NCBI GenBank assembly: GCA_036003885.1
Contig: DASYSA010000137.1
Coordinates: 1-22,473 of the forward strand
Direction of reading: 5' to 3'
Source: DASYSA01 sp036003885
GTDB lineage: Bacteria > Acidobacteriota > Blastocatellia > UBA7656
DNA: 22,473 nucleotides
Part shown: positions 1 through 8,150 of the stretch, in pieces
How positions within the stretch are numbered: position 1 is the stretch's first letter
Layout: every line of letters starts with the position of its first letter
The notes under the pieces: generated by a model
Databases searched by the model: none
Seen by the model: the letters and a program-made list of their open reading frames with translations, nothing else
Told to the model about the DNA's origin: nothing
Program-made: the position numbers and the translations under genes

Positions 1-71
1 ACCCCTGAAGCCGAATCGCAGAATCGAGGGCCTGACCCGGTCACTCGAAATCGTGACGTGCACCGGTTTCG

Positions 72-137
72 GGTTTATGGCTTAGCTTTTTTGGTTTATG
101 GTTTATGGCCTGAGAGAGACTGCAGAACCAAGAACCG
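72..137. repeat. Short heptad repeat cluster upstream of the quinone reductase gene
   Basis: The heptad GGTTTAT occurs at 72-78 and as a tandem pair at 93-106, followed by GG. Downstream, AGAACCA and AGAACCG lie back to back at 124-137, also with a 7-bp period. Their complement (NGGTTCT) resembles a decayed GGTTTAT unit in inverted orientation. The rest of 1-171 shows no supportable gene. This is the weakest member of the heptad-repeat set in this window. It may be a remnant or part of the leader of the next gene. Confidence 0.55.
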
Positions 138-171
138 CAACGAGAAGCCATAAGCAGCGGAGGGAGCGCAC

Positions 172-1140
172 GTGAAAGCTATCGTGATCGAGAAGACCGG
201 CGGGCCCGAGGTCCTGACCTACAAGGATACCGCGACGCCTTCGCCAAAGTCCGGAGAAGCTCTAATCAAGATCGGCGCCGTCGGGGTGAACTTCATCGAC
301 GTCTATCATCGAATCGGACTCTATCCGCAGCCTCTTCCCTTCACTCCGGGAATGGAGGCCGCGGGGACCGTCGAGACGGTCGGGCCAGACGTGGAGGACC
401 TTGCCGACGGCGACAGGGTTGCCTATGCGATGACGCCCGGTTCTTACGCCGAGTACGCTGTTGTGCCGGCGTCCAGACTCGTTCGCATTCCCGACGGCAT
501 CGACTTGCAAATGGCCGCCGCCGCGATGCTCCAGGGAATGACGGCTCACTACTTGACGACTTCGACGTATCAACTCAAGAGCGGGCACACCGCCCTGGTT
601 CACGCAGCCGCGGGCGGAGTCGGACTGCTCTTGACTCAGATGGCCAAGCGCGTTCGCGCACGTGTGATCGGCACGGTGTCAACCGAGGCCAAGGCTGCGC
701 TCGCGCGCGAAGCCGGCGCCGACGAAGTGATACTCTACACCGAACAGGACTTCGAGGCAGAAACGCGGAGACTGACGGACGGACGCGGCGTGCAGGTGGT
801 GTACGACTCGGTCGGCAAGGACACTTTTCTGAAGAGCCTCAACTGTATTGCGCCCCGCGGGATGCTTGTCTTGTTCGGTGCGTCGAGTGGGCCGGTGCCG
901 CAGTTCGATCCCGGGCTGCTTGCTCAGAAGGGATCGCTTTTCCTGACGAGACCAACGCTGCACCACTATGCGGCAACGCGCGAAGAGCTCCTCTGGCGGG
1001 CTGGAGAGGTGCTTGGCTGGGTGCGCTCGGGCGAGCTGAAGCTGCGAATCGAGAAGACCTTTCCGCTGGCCCAGGCGTCGGAGGCACACCGGGAACTCGA
1101 GGGCAGGAGAACAACCGGCAAGGTGCTGCTGGTTCCGTGA
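172..1140 (+). CDS. Zinc-independent quinone oxidoreductase (NADPH:quinone reductase family, MDR superfamily)
   Basis: This is a 322-residue medium-chain dehydrogenase/reductase of the quinone oxidoreductase branch, which transfers electrons from NAD(P)H to quinones or activated alkenes in the cytosol. The N-terminal GroES-like domain spans about residues 1-120 and contains the family signature around PGMEAAGTVETVG (59-71). The Rossmann nucleotide-binding loop AAGGVG is at 146-151. No cysteine/histidine set for structural or catalytic zinc is visible, which fits the QOR rather than the alcohol dehydrogenase branch. Length is typical of the family (about 320-330). The start is GTG, supported by a GGAGGGAG ribosome binding site at 159-166. 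The next gene starts 13 bp after the stop on the same strand, so the two may be co-transcribed. The physiological substrate cannot be read from the sequence. Confidence 0.9.
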   Translation: MKAIVIEKTGGPEVLTYKDTATPSPKSGEALIKIGAVGVNFIDVYHRIGLYPQPLPFTPGMEAAGTVETVGPDVEDLADGDRVAYAMTPGSYAEYAVVPASRLVRIPDGIDLQMAAAAMLQGMTAHYLTTSTYQLKSGHTALVHAAAGGVGLLLTQMAKRVRARVIGTVSTEAKAALAREAGADEVILYTEQDFEAETRRLTDGRGVQVVYDSVGKDTFLKSLNCIAPRGMLVLFGASSGPVPQFDPGLLAQKGSLFLTRPTLHHYAATREELLWRAGEVLGWVRSGELKLRIEKTFPLAQASEAHRELEGRRTTGKVLLVP

Positions 1141-1153
1141 ACAGGTGGAGCCA

Positions 1154-2233
1154 ATGATCACCAGGCGGAGTGTTTTGAAGAATATCGTGTTGTCCGCGTT
1201 CAGTGGACTTCCGTTCACAAATTCAGGCTTTGCAAAACCTCAGAAAAAGATGATGCCGGGAAAAGAGACCAAGATTTTCGATCCGGCGGATGGGTTTGCT
1301 CCGCTAACCGATCCGATCACCATTACAGACTGCACACTCGCCAGGCGCGGCAACCGATGGTGGATGTACATGGCCGGCATGGCAAAAGGCAAATTCAGCA
1401 TCGACTTCTTCAGCGCCTCACTGCCGGAAGGTGCTCCGCTTACGGCGACCGGCTGGACTGTGACGCCCGATCGCAATGATCGCACTAAAATCGCGTACCT
1501 GGCCGGACAAGACCTCAGCAAGGGGTGGGATCTAAAAGGGGGTCGGCACTGCCCCTCTTACGCCACCGGGTGGGACCCGCAGCGCAAGGCGTTGGTCGAG
1601 CGCATTTACTACGCGGGCGCCGCGAACAATTTCCAGGGGCCGTACACGATCGGCTATCTCGAATGGGACGGCAGCAAATGGGCCGATCAACCCGCACCTG
1701 TGTTTGTTGCCAACGAGGATTGGGAACATGGCAGTGTCTATGAGCCGAACCTGATCTACCATGACGGCAAGTGGAAGATGTGGTACGTGTCCGGTTCCAA
1801 TCAGGCAGACTATCTGGTTCAGGGTTATGCGGAAAGCGTGGACGGCCGGACTAACTGGACTAAACACCAGATCGTTTTCCCTCCTGAGGAAAAAGTCTTC
1901 GATTTCTGCGTGGCAAAAACAAAGCACGGCTACGAATCGGTGTTTTCGCGCGTCTGGCTTGGTCAGACAGCGGCGCCTGCAAGCACGGGCCTGTGGTGGT
2001 GCCACGCGAAAACACCATCTTCCAAAATCACGGACTGGAGCAAGCCCGTGCAGATCATGACGGGGGAAGATCGCGGCTGGCATGTGGGGCCGTGGAAGCC
2101 TTCACTTCAGTATGGCGAAAACGATCCGAACAAGATGTTTGTGTTCTTCGACGGCATCTACGCGAAGAAGGATCCTGGCCCGTTTCCTTATGCCTTCACG
2201 CTCGGCTGTCTGGAGATCGATCGGCCTGAGTGA
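1154..2233 (+). CDS. Exported protein with probable five-bladed beta-propeller fold (glycoside hydrolase family 43/32-like)
   Basis: The product is 359 residues. I place the start at the ATG at 1154 because AGGTGGAG at 1143-1150 is a good ribosome binding site for it. An in-frame GTG at 1145 would add three residues. The N-terminus (MITRRSVLKN, then a hydrophobic stretch) looks like a twin-arginine export signal. The mature part repeats the theme of an aromatic-rich strand after an Asp-Gly or Arg-Gly-Asn turn, such as RGNRWWMYMAG and HDGKWKMWYVSG, the latter preceded by SVYEPN. This is typical of five-bladed propellers in the GH43/GH32/GH62 group and related phosphorylases. The catalytic acidic residues cannot be assigned by eye, so the enzymatic activity is an inference. 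Alternatives are a non-catalytic carbohydrate-binding propeller or a DUF-type exported protein. It converges with the 2-hydroxyacid oxidase gene, leaving 75 bp with nothing notable. Confidence 0.6.
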   Translation: MITRRSVLKNIVLSAFSGLPFTNSGFAKPQKKMMPGKETKIFDPADGFAPLTDPITITDCTLARRGNRWWMYMAGMAKGKFSIDFFSASLPEGAPLTATGWTVTPDRNDRTKIAYLAGQDLSKGWDLKGGRHCPSYATGWDPQRKALVERIYYAGAANNFQGPYTIGYLEWDGSKWADQPAPVFVANEDWEHGSVYEPNLIYHDGKWKMWYVSGSNQADYLVQGYAESVDGRTNWTKHQIVFPPEEKVFDFCVAKTKHGYESVFSRVWLGQTAAPASTGLWWCHAKTPSSKITDWSKPVQIMTGEDRGWHVGPWKPSLQYGENDPNKMFVFFDGIYAKKDPGPFPYAFTLGCLEIDRPE

Positions 2234-2308
2234 GCGCCCTGTAGTTGCTCTTCCGTTGTTCGTATGTTTTGTGGAACCGCCTTTCCCAGGATAAGTTAGC
2301 AAGAAGTC

Positions 2309-3412
<1,104 letters not shown>

Positions 3413-3417
3413 AATCA

Positions 3418-3510
3418 GATCTAGGATTTAGGATCTAGGATCTAGGCCCCAGGATCTGGGAGGTCATTCTAGCGAGCGGACGCTAGATCCTAAATCCTAA
3501 ATCCTAGATC
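3418..3510. repeat. Inverted pair of TAGGATY heptad arrays (28-bp arms, one mismatch)
   Basis: The left arm (3418-3445) is built from the tandem heptads CTAGGAT, TTAGGAT, CTAGGAT and the start of another. The right arm (3483-3510) is the reverse complement with a single mismatch over 28 bp. The 37-bp spacer holds two smaller palindromes: CCCAG/CTGGG near 3450-3460 and CTAGCG/CGCTAG at 3469-3474 and 3481-3486. The element fills the gap between phyH and lhgO. It begins five bases before the lhgO start codon. It runs into phyH, supplying its stop codon (TAG, complement of 3504-3506) and its last two codons. In RNA it would form a long hairpin between the two cistrons. Confidence 0.92.
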
Positions 3511-4382
3511 CTCCGCAAGATCGGAAAGAATTGGCCGCTCATCTTCTCTCCCTTCGGAACCGGCGGCACGCCCGCCAGCAACTCCTCGTTCGAGGCCGAT
3601 TCAACCCCATCCCGAAACACATTAATCACTGTCGCTCGCCTGGGTCTCTCGGTGGTGTTCCGATAAGAGCCGTGAACCATCAACGGATGATGGAAAGAAC
3701 ACTCGCCGGCCTTCAACTCGATCGCCAGCGGCTTAAATGCTGCTTGCTGCTCGCCGCTCAGAACCGTCTGAATCGCCTCCATATCGCCAGCCAGGCCGGT
3801 GATCGGCAGCAACTCCCATTTGTGACTCCCCGGCACATACCGAACGCACCCGTTCTCACGGGTGGAGTCGTCCAATCCTATCCAGCAACTGAGGTGCGCC
3901 ATGGGTTGGGTCCGCGTCCAGTACGAGTAGTCCTGGTGCCAGGCGACAACTCCGCCGTGATGAGCGGGCTTGTAGAACAACTGGTCGTGCCAGAACCTCA
4001 CAGAGCCGGCCAGCAACTGCGAGGCTGCCATCGTGAATGCGGGGTTCCACAGCAGATCGTGAAAGCCGCCCGCGATGCGCCAGGCGCCGAGAGCGTGAAA
4101 GAGGACGCGTGAGGGGTCGGCCGATTCGTTTGAATTGAACTCGTAGAACAACCGGCGAGCGGCGGGAGATGGATCGATCAGCTCATTGAACTGTTGCCGA
4201 AGCGCCTCGACCTGCTCGTCGCTGAGCATCCGGAGGCCGGCCAGATAGCCATAGCGGTGATAGAAGTCCACCTGGTCATCGGTTAGCCGATAGGCCGACC
4301 ACTCTTCGGAAGTCGTCGGTATCGTGAACAGATCGGAAACCAGGTCATGCCGTGTTGATAGATCGCCGTCGACGTGAATCAT
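3504..4382 (-). CDS. Phytanoyl-CoA dioxygenase (PhyH) family Fe(II)/2-oxoglutarate oxygenase
   Basis: The product is a 292-residue non-haem iron dioxygenase. The iron-binding facial triad is visible as H149-x-D151 (AWHQDYSYW) with the distal H237 (MVHGSYRN). An arginine eleven residues later (R248) is positioned to bind the 2-oxoglutarate carboxylate. The signature CWIGLDDSTRENGCVRYVPGSH (residues 166-187) is standard for PhyH enzymes. Family members hydroxylate unactivated carbons, often next to a carboxyl or thioester, coupled to 2-oxoglutarate decarboxylation. The substrate is unknown. The gene lies 41 bp after lutC and 91 bp before lhgO on the same strand, so it may supply a 2-hydroxy compound to those oxidases (inference). 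Its last two codons and stop lie inside a heptad repeat, so the C-terminus may have been reset by repeat growth. No clear ribosome binding site precedes the start. Confidence 0.87.
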   Translation of the reverse strand: MIHVDGDLSTRHDLVSDLFTIPTTSEEWSAYRLTDDQVDFYHRYGYLAGLRMLSDEQVEALRQQFNELIDPSPAARRLFYEFNSNESADPSRVLFHALGAWRIAGGFHDLLWNPAFTMAASQLLAGSVRFWHDQLFYKPAHHGGVVAWHQDYSYWTRTQPMAHLSCWIGLDDSTRENGCVRYVPGSHKWELLPITGLAGDMEAIQTVLSGEQQAAFKPLAIELKAGECSFHHPLMVHGSYRNTTERPRRATVINVFRDGVESASNEELLAGVPPVPKGEKMSGQFFPILRRI

Positions 4383-4423
4383 CTTGGAAAAAAGACCGAG
4401 CCGGAAGCAAGTCCGTTGCTGAA

Positions 4424-5098
4424 TTAACTCAATAAGACTACGTGCACCTGCTGAGGGCCGTGCACGCCAACCACCAACGTCATTTCAATATCGGCAGTGC
4501 GGCTCGGACCCGTGATCAAGGCGATCGCGCTGCTCAAACTGCCCTTCTCCTTCAAGAGTGGAAACAGATCATTCAAATCCGGGAGGAGCTGTTCGAGCTT
4601 GACCAGGGCAACGTGAACCGGCGTAACCAGCGATACCGAACGAGCGTGGCCCGGGCCTGAGAGTACGACCAGGGTTCCCGTGTCTGCCAGCGCGTAATCG
4701 ACCCCCGATATCCCAAGGCCGGCATCGAGCGCGCGTTTGATGAACCCATCGCCGCCGGTGTCGGCTATGAACTCGACTCCCGCGCCCCCCAGCGCTTCGA
4801 CTAACCCAATATCCCGAATGACGGAGCAGTCCCAGCCCGCAGCCGACCGTACTCCTTGAGACCGCGCCAGGTTCAGAACGTATTCGCAGGCGGCTTGAGC
4901 GTTCTCGGCAGCATAGAACTGACCTCCCACTTTCTTGAGTTCCGTCTCGAAGCGTTGGACCACGTCGTCGAGGTCCAACTGGGCGGCGCCATTGTTGGGA
5001 GATTGATCCGCCACAGGTCGAAGACCGTGACCTTGCTCGTGATCCTCGAGTTGCCCGGCCAACGCTGCCCTGATCTTTCCGAGTATCTCTTCACGCAT
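4424..5098 (-). CDS. lutC: Lactate utilization protein C (LUD domain)
   Basis: This is a 224-residue LUD-domain protein of the LutC/YkgG family, the third component of the LutABC L-lactate oxidation complex known from Bacillus and others. The typical block around GVDYALADTGTLVVLSGPGHARSVSLVTPVHVALV occupies the C-terminal half. It is paralogous to the region near residues 202-235 of the neighbouring LutB, as expected for the family. The final TADIEMTLVVGVHGPQQVHVVLL is also characteristic. The length agrees with known LutC (about 210-240). The gene starts 27 bp after lutB ends, on the same strand, and the order lutA-lutB-lutC is kept. Co-transcription and joint function in oxidising lactate or a similar 2-hydroxyacid to the 2-oxoacid are well supported by context. 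Confidence 0.9.
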   Translation of the reverse strand: MREEILGKIRAALAGQLEDHEQGHGLRPVADQSPNNGAAQLDLDDVVQRFETELKKVGGQFYAAENAQAACEYVLNLARSQGVRSAAGWDCSVIRDIGLVEALGGAGVEFIADTGGDGFIKRALDAGLGISGVDYALADTGTLVVLSGPGHARSVSLVTPVHVALVKLEQLLPDLNDLFPLLKEKGSLSSAIALITGPSRTADIEMTLVVGVHGPQQVHVVLLS

Positions 5099-5125
5099 CC
5101 CTGGTCCCTGAGGGCCGACGGCATC

Positions 5126-6538
5126 TTACATGTCCCGCCACATTGAGCGAAACGACCTCTTTGCCAGTGCGGGAAAATCCCGATTTTCGGTCCAGCCCGC
5201 GAACACAAAAGGCAGGTCATCGAACTTGCCATCCTTCAACATCGGTCCCTGGAAGAAGGCCGGAACCCTGAATGCCAGGTTGTAGGCCCACCGATGGCTC
5301 ATGGTAAATGCCCACATCCGCATCGCCACTCTTTCCAGCAGTCCGGGCCCCTTGTCGTGAGAGGCCTTATCCTCGACCCATTCCTCTCTAAGCTTCAGCA
5401 GGATGTGAGGAATGTCTATTCTCACCGGGCAGACCTCGCGGCAGGCGCCACAAAGTGAAGATGCGAATGGCAGGTCCTTCGACTTGTCGAGACCCATTAG
5501 AGGAGGTGTGATGATCGCGCCGATCGGGCCGGAGTAGACCGAGCCGTAAGCATGCCCGCCGATCTTCTGATAGACCGGGCACACATTCAAGCAGGCGCCG
5601 CACCTCAGGCAGTAGAGCGACTCGCGCTTCTCTTCGTCGGCCAGGATTCGCGTGCGGCCGTTGTCGAGGAGGATCAGGTGAAACTGCTGGGCGCCGTCTG
5701 TCTCATCGCTGCGACGGGTGCCGGTGATGAACGACGCATAGCTGGACATCTTTTGGCCCGTGGCGCTGCGAGCGAGGACCTTAAGGAAGACGGCAAGGTC
5801 ATCGAATTTGGGAATAACTTTTTCGATGCCCATCAGCGCGACGTGAATTCGAGGGAGGGTGGTGCTCAGCCTGATGTTGCCTTCGTTTTCTACGAGCACG
5901 ATGGTACCGGTCTCGGCCACCGCGAAGTTGGCCCCGGTCACACCCATCCCGGCTGAGCAGAACTTCTCACGCAACTGCTTTCGGGCCGCAACAGCCATCT
6001 CTTCGGGAAGTACGAGGTCATGGATGCCAAGCTTGTCGGCGAAGAGATCCGAGATATCTTCCTTGGACTTGTGAATCGCCGGGGCCAGGATATGTGAGGG
6101 ACGTTCGTGTGCGAGCTGAACTATGTATTCGCCGAGGTCAGTCTCGACGGCTTCGATCCCGGCTTCTTCGAGCGCTTCGTTGAGCTCGATCTCCTCGGTG
6201 ACCATCGACTTGCTCTTAACGACGCTTTTGACATTATTAGCCTGCGCGAGTTCGAGTATTATTGCGCGCGCTGCCGCCGCATCGCGCGCCCAGTGAACGG
6301 TGCCGCCAAGCCGGATCACACTCTCTTCGAGTTGGACAAGGTAGCGGTCGAGGTTTGCGATAGCGTCTGCTTTTATCGCTCTCGCTCGATCGCGCAAGGC
6401 CTCGCCGTCTTTCAACTCAGAGAAAGCAAAGGCGCGCCGCTGTGTAAACCCGCTGAGCACGCGAAGACGCTTCTGCAGAGGCGCATTCTCGATCGCGTCG
6501 TCTGAGTTCTGAACAAATGTTTCAGTTGTTAAGTGCAT
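5126..6538 (-). CDS. lutB: Lactate utilization iron-sulfur protein B
   Basis: This 470-residue protein has an N-terminal LUD domain (about 60-290) and a C-terminal ferredoxin-like segment. The segment carries C310-x2-C313-x2-C316-x3-C320-P and C363-x2-C366-x3-C370-P, the usual ligands of the LutB [4Fe-4S] clusters. Known LutB relays electrons during oxidation of L-lactate to pyruvate together with LutA and LutC. Length matches the family (about 470). The start ATG at 6538 fits the family N-terminus, but no Shine-Dalgarno is visible. The bases directly upstream belong to an inverted heptad repeat lying between lutA and lutB. Translation may depend on coupling to lutA or on structure in that leader (inference). 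Confidence 0.93.
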   Translation of the reverse strand: MHLTTETFVQNSDDAIENAPLQKRLRVLSGFTQRRAFAFSELKDGEALRDRARAIKADAIANLDRYLVQLEESVIRLGGTVHWARDAAAARAIILELAQANNVKSVVKSKSMVTEEIELNEALEEAGIEAVETDLGEYIVQLAHERPSHILAPAIHKSKEDISDLFADKLGIHDLVLPEEMAVAARKQLREKFCSAGMGVTGANFAVAETGTIVLVENEGNIRLSTTLPRIHVALMGIEKVIPKFDDLAVFLKVLARSATGQKMSSYASFITGTRRSDETDGAQQFHLILLDNGRTRILADEEKRESLYCLRCGACLNVCPVYQKIGGHAYGSVYSGPIGAIITPPLMGLDKSKDLPFASSLCGACREVCPVRIDIPHILLKLREEWVEDKASHDKGPGLLERVAMRMWAFTMSHRWAYNLAFRVPAFFQGPMLKDGKFDDLPFVFAGWTENRDFPALAKRSFRSMWRDM

Positions 6539-6554
6539 GGTAAAAACGCGTTCC

Positions 6555-6645
6555 GCGTTTTACGTTTTGCGTTCCGCACTACAGGTGTTTGGCAGCTGTG
6601 CGGGGGTGTCAAGGCGCGGAACGTAAAACGTAAAACGTAAAACGT
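6555..6645. repeat. Inverted ACGTAAA heptad repeats between lutA and lutB
   Basis: The right part (6621-6645) is the tandem ACGTAAA x3 plus ACGT. The left arm (6555-6577) is the inverted counterpart with units such as TTTACGT and TTTGCGT. Arms 6555-6577 and 6616-6638 are reverse complements over 23 bp with two mismatches, both of which can be G-U pairs in one RNA strand. The 38-bp spacer shows no conserved feature. The array starts directly after the lutA stop codon (6646-6648 on the complement) and fills most of the 107-bp lutA-lutB gap. It would therefore be transcribed inside the lut operon. Confidence 0.9.
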
Positions 6646-7365
6646 CTATTCTTCCCCCAGCACCTCGGCGATGTGCATGGTCCTGACCTTGACGCCCTGG
6701 CGGCTGAGTCCGCCTGCAATATGCATCAAACATCCCGCGTCACTGGCTACGACTACTTCCGCACCACACTTCTTGATGCAGTCGATCTTGTCTTGAAGTA
6801 TGGCCCCCGAGATGTGCGGGTACTTGATCGCGAAGAGTCCCCCAAAACCGCAACACACTTCGGATTGCTCCAGCGGCACAAATTCCATGCCTCGCACTGC
6901 TTTAAGCACACGCTCCGGCTCGGTCCTGACATCCAGCTCGCGCAGCAAGTGACACGATTGGTGCAGTGCCACCTTTCCCTCGAAGTGCGCGCTTACATCC
7001 TCAACCCCGAGAACATTGATGAGGAACTCGGTGAACTCATAGGTGCGAGACGCCAGCGACCGCGCGCGTTCGAGCATCTCCGGGTCGTGTTTGAAGAGAT
7101 CGGGAAAGAAGACCCTGACCATTCCCGTGCACGAGCCCGATGGTGCGACCACATACTCGCTGTGCTCAAATATGTCGATAAAACGTTCGGCCAATCCGCG
7201 GGCTTCATTTCGGAAGCCGCTGTTGAAGGCGGGCTGACCGCAGCAGGTCTGTTCCATCGGGAAGTCGACCTCGACTCCGAGCCGGCGCAAGACCTTTACA
7301 ACGTTGACGCCGACCTCGGGGCAGAACTGATCGACCAGACAGGTTATGAAGAGCGAGACTTTCAT
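6646..7365 (-). CDS. lutA: Lactate utilization protein A, cysteine-rich (CCG) Fe-S subunit
   Basis: This 239-residue protein is of the LutA/YkgE type with two cysteine-rich CCG domains. Motif one ends with CCGQPAFNSG at residues 41-50 and motif two with CCGFGGLFAIKYP from residue 171. Additional cysteines at 9, 15, 79, 138, 196, 200 and 212 fit the CX(n)CCGX(n)CXXC pattern of the family, which resembles heterodisulfide reductase and GlpC subunits. It is the first of lutABC and acts in oxidation of L-lactate or a related 2-hydroxyacid. It starts only 9 bp after the yceI stop on the same strand, which suggests the operon begins at or above yceI. A weak GAGAAG precedes the ATG. Confidence 0.93.
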   Translation of the reverse strand: MKVSLFITCLVDQFCPEVGVNVVKVLRRLGVEVDFPMEQTCCGQPAFNSGFRNEARGLAERFIDIFEHSEYVVAPSGSCTGMVRVFFPDLFKHDPEMLERARSLASRTYEFTEFLINVLGVEDVSAHFEGKVALHQSCHLLRELDVRTEPERVLKAVRGMEFVPLEQSEVCCGFGGLFAIKYPHISGAILQDKIDCIKKCGAEVVVASDAGCLMHIAGGLSRQGVKVRTMHIAEVLGEE

Positions 7366-7374
7366 CTTCTCGGA

Positions 7375-7971
7375 CTAGTTCGAGACGGGCTTTGGCTTCT
7401 GGGCTGCCTTTTCGGCCGCCTCCTTGTCGAGCACGTTGATGTCGAACTGCACTTGCACCATGTCCTGGATCGAGTTCATCGGCGAGTCCCAGTTGATCCC
7501 ATATTCCTTTCGATTGAGTTGAAAGGTCCCGCGAAAACGGCCGCGAGTCTTGTCATAGAAGACCATCTCAGCCGGAACTTCGATCTCTCTGGTGACGCCG
7601 TGCAGAGTGAGGTCGCCCACTATGCCGTACTTGTTGGCGCCGGCTTTGTTGATCTTCTTCGACACGAAGGTGATCTGGGGGTACTGGTCCACAGCAAAAA
7701 AGTCTTTGCTGCGGAGGTGGGTGTCCCGCCGCTCGACGCGCGTATTGATGCTCGCGGCGTCGATGGTGATCTTCACTGAAGACGTTTCGACCTTCTGAGG
7801 GTCGAGTTGGACGTCAGCTTGCCACTTATCGAAGGAGCCGTGGCAGGAGATGAATTTGGCCTCCGCCACAAAGTTAATCTGACTGTGGGGCGGATCGATT
7901 ATGTGCGGAGCGGGTCCAGCCGACAGCAGGCTGCCGACGAGCAGGACCACTGAGAACATTGTTTTAATCAT
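7375..7971 (-). CDS. YceI family periplasmic lipid-binding-like protein
   Basis: This 198-residue protein starts with a Sec-type signal peptide (MIKTMFSVVLLVGSLLSAG). The typical YceI lipocalin-like beta-barrel follows: IDPPHSQINFVAEAKFISCHGSF, then the SVKITIDAASINTRVERRDTHLRSKDFFAVDQYPQITF region, then GDLTLHGVTREIEVPAE. These are hallmark segments. YceI proteins bind polyisoprenoid or other lipids outside the cytoplasm, and their physiological role is poorly defined. The Val usually seen before His-Gly in the first strand region is Cys here (CHGSF), a minor variation. The start is supported by GAGGAAA about nine bases upstream. Between this gene and the esterase upstream lies an array of 13 YTCTGAY heptads. 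It is immediately followed by lutA. Confidence 0.92.
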   Translation of the reverse strand: MIKTMFSVVLLVGSLLSAGPAPHIIDPPHSQINFVAEAKFISCHGSFDKWQADVQLDPQKVETSSVKITIDAASINTRVERRDTHLRSKDFFAVDQYPQITFVSKKINKAGANKYGIVGDLTLHGVTREIEVPAEMVFYDKTRGRFRGTFQLNRKEYGINWDSPMNSIQDMVQVQFDINVLDKEAAEKAAQKPKPVSN

Positions 7972-8012
7972 CTGTTTCTTTCCTCATTTGCTTTCTCTGA
8001 AACGAGGTCAGT

Positions 8013-8103
8013 CTCTGACTTCTGACCTCTGATCTCTGACTTCTGACCTCTGATTTCTGACCTCTGACTTCTGACCTCTGACTTCTGACTTCTGACCTCT
8101 GAC
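8013..8103. repeat. Thirteen uninterrupted YTCTGAY heptads
   Basis: Thirteen consecutive 7-bp units run from 8013 to 8103 without indel. The core TCTGA is invariant in every unit, and only the first and last positions vary, between C and T. On the minus strand, the direction of transcription, the unit is RTCAGAR. The array fills about half of the 179-bp gap between the esterase stop and the yceI start, about 40 bp above the yceI start. Unlike other arrays here it has no inverted partner nearby. The sequence is open in a frame giving a QKSEVR-like repeat peptide, but I regard that as an accident of the period. Confidence 0.96.
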
Positions 8104-8150
8104 CGGCGGCGCAATGATAGCAGACCGTGAATGAGTCCGTAATGTCGAAG

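Noticed and set aside
3418..3510. Insertion sequence or transposon remnant
   Set aside because: No coding remnant, terminal signature or flanking duplication; the arms are simple tandem heptads.
6673..7779. Long + strand open frame (368 codons) across lutA and yceI
   Set aside because: It is antisense to two clear genes with conserved motifs and signal peptide, and its translation resembles no family.
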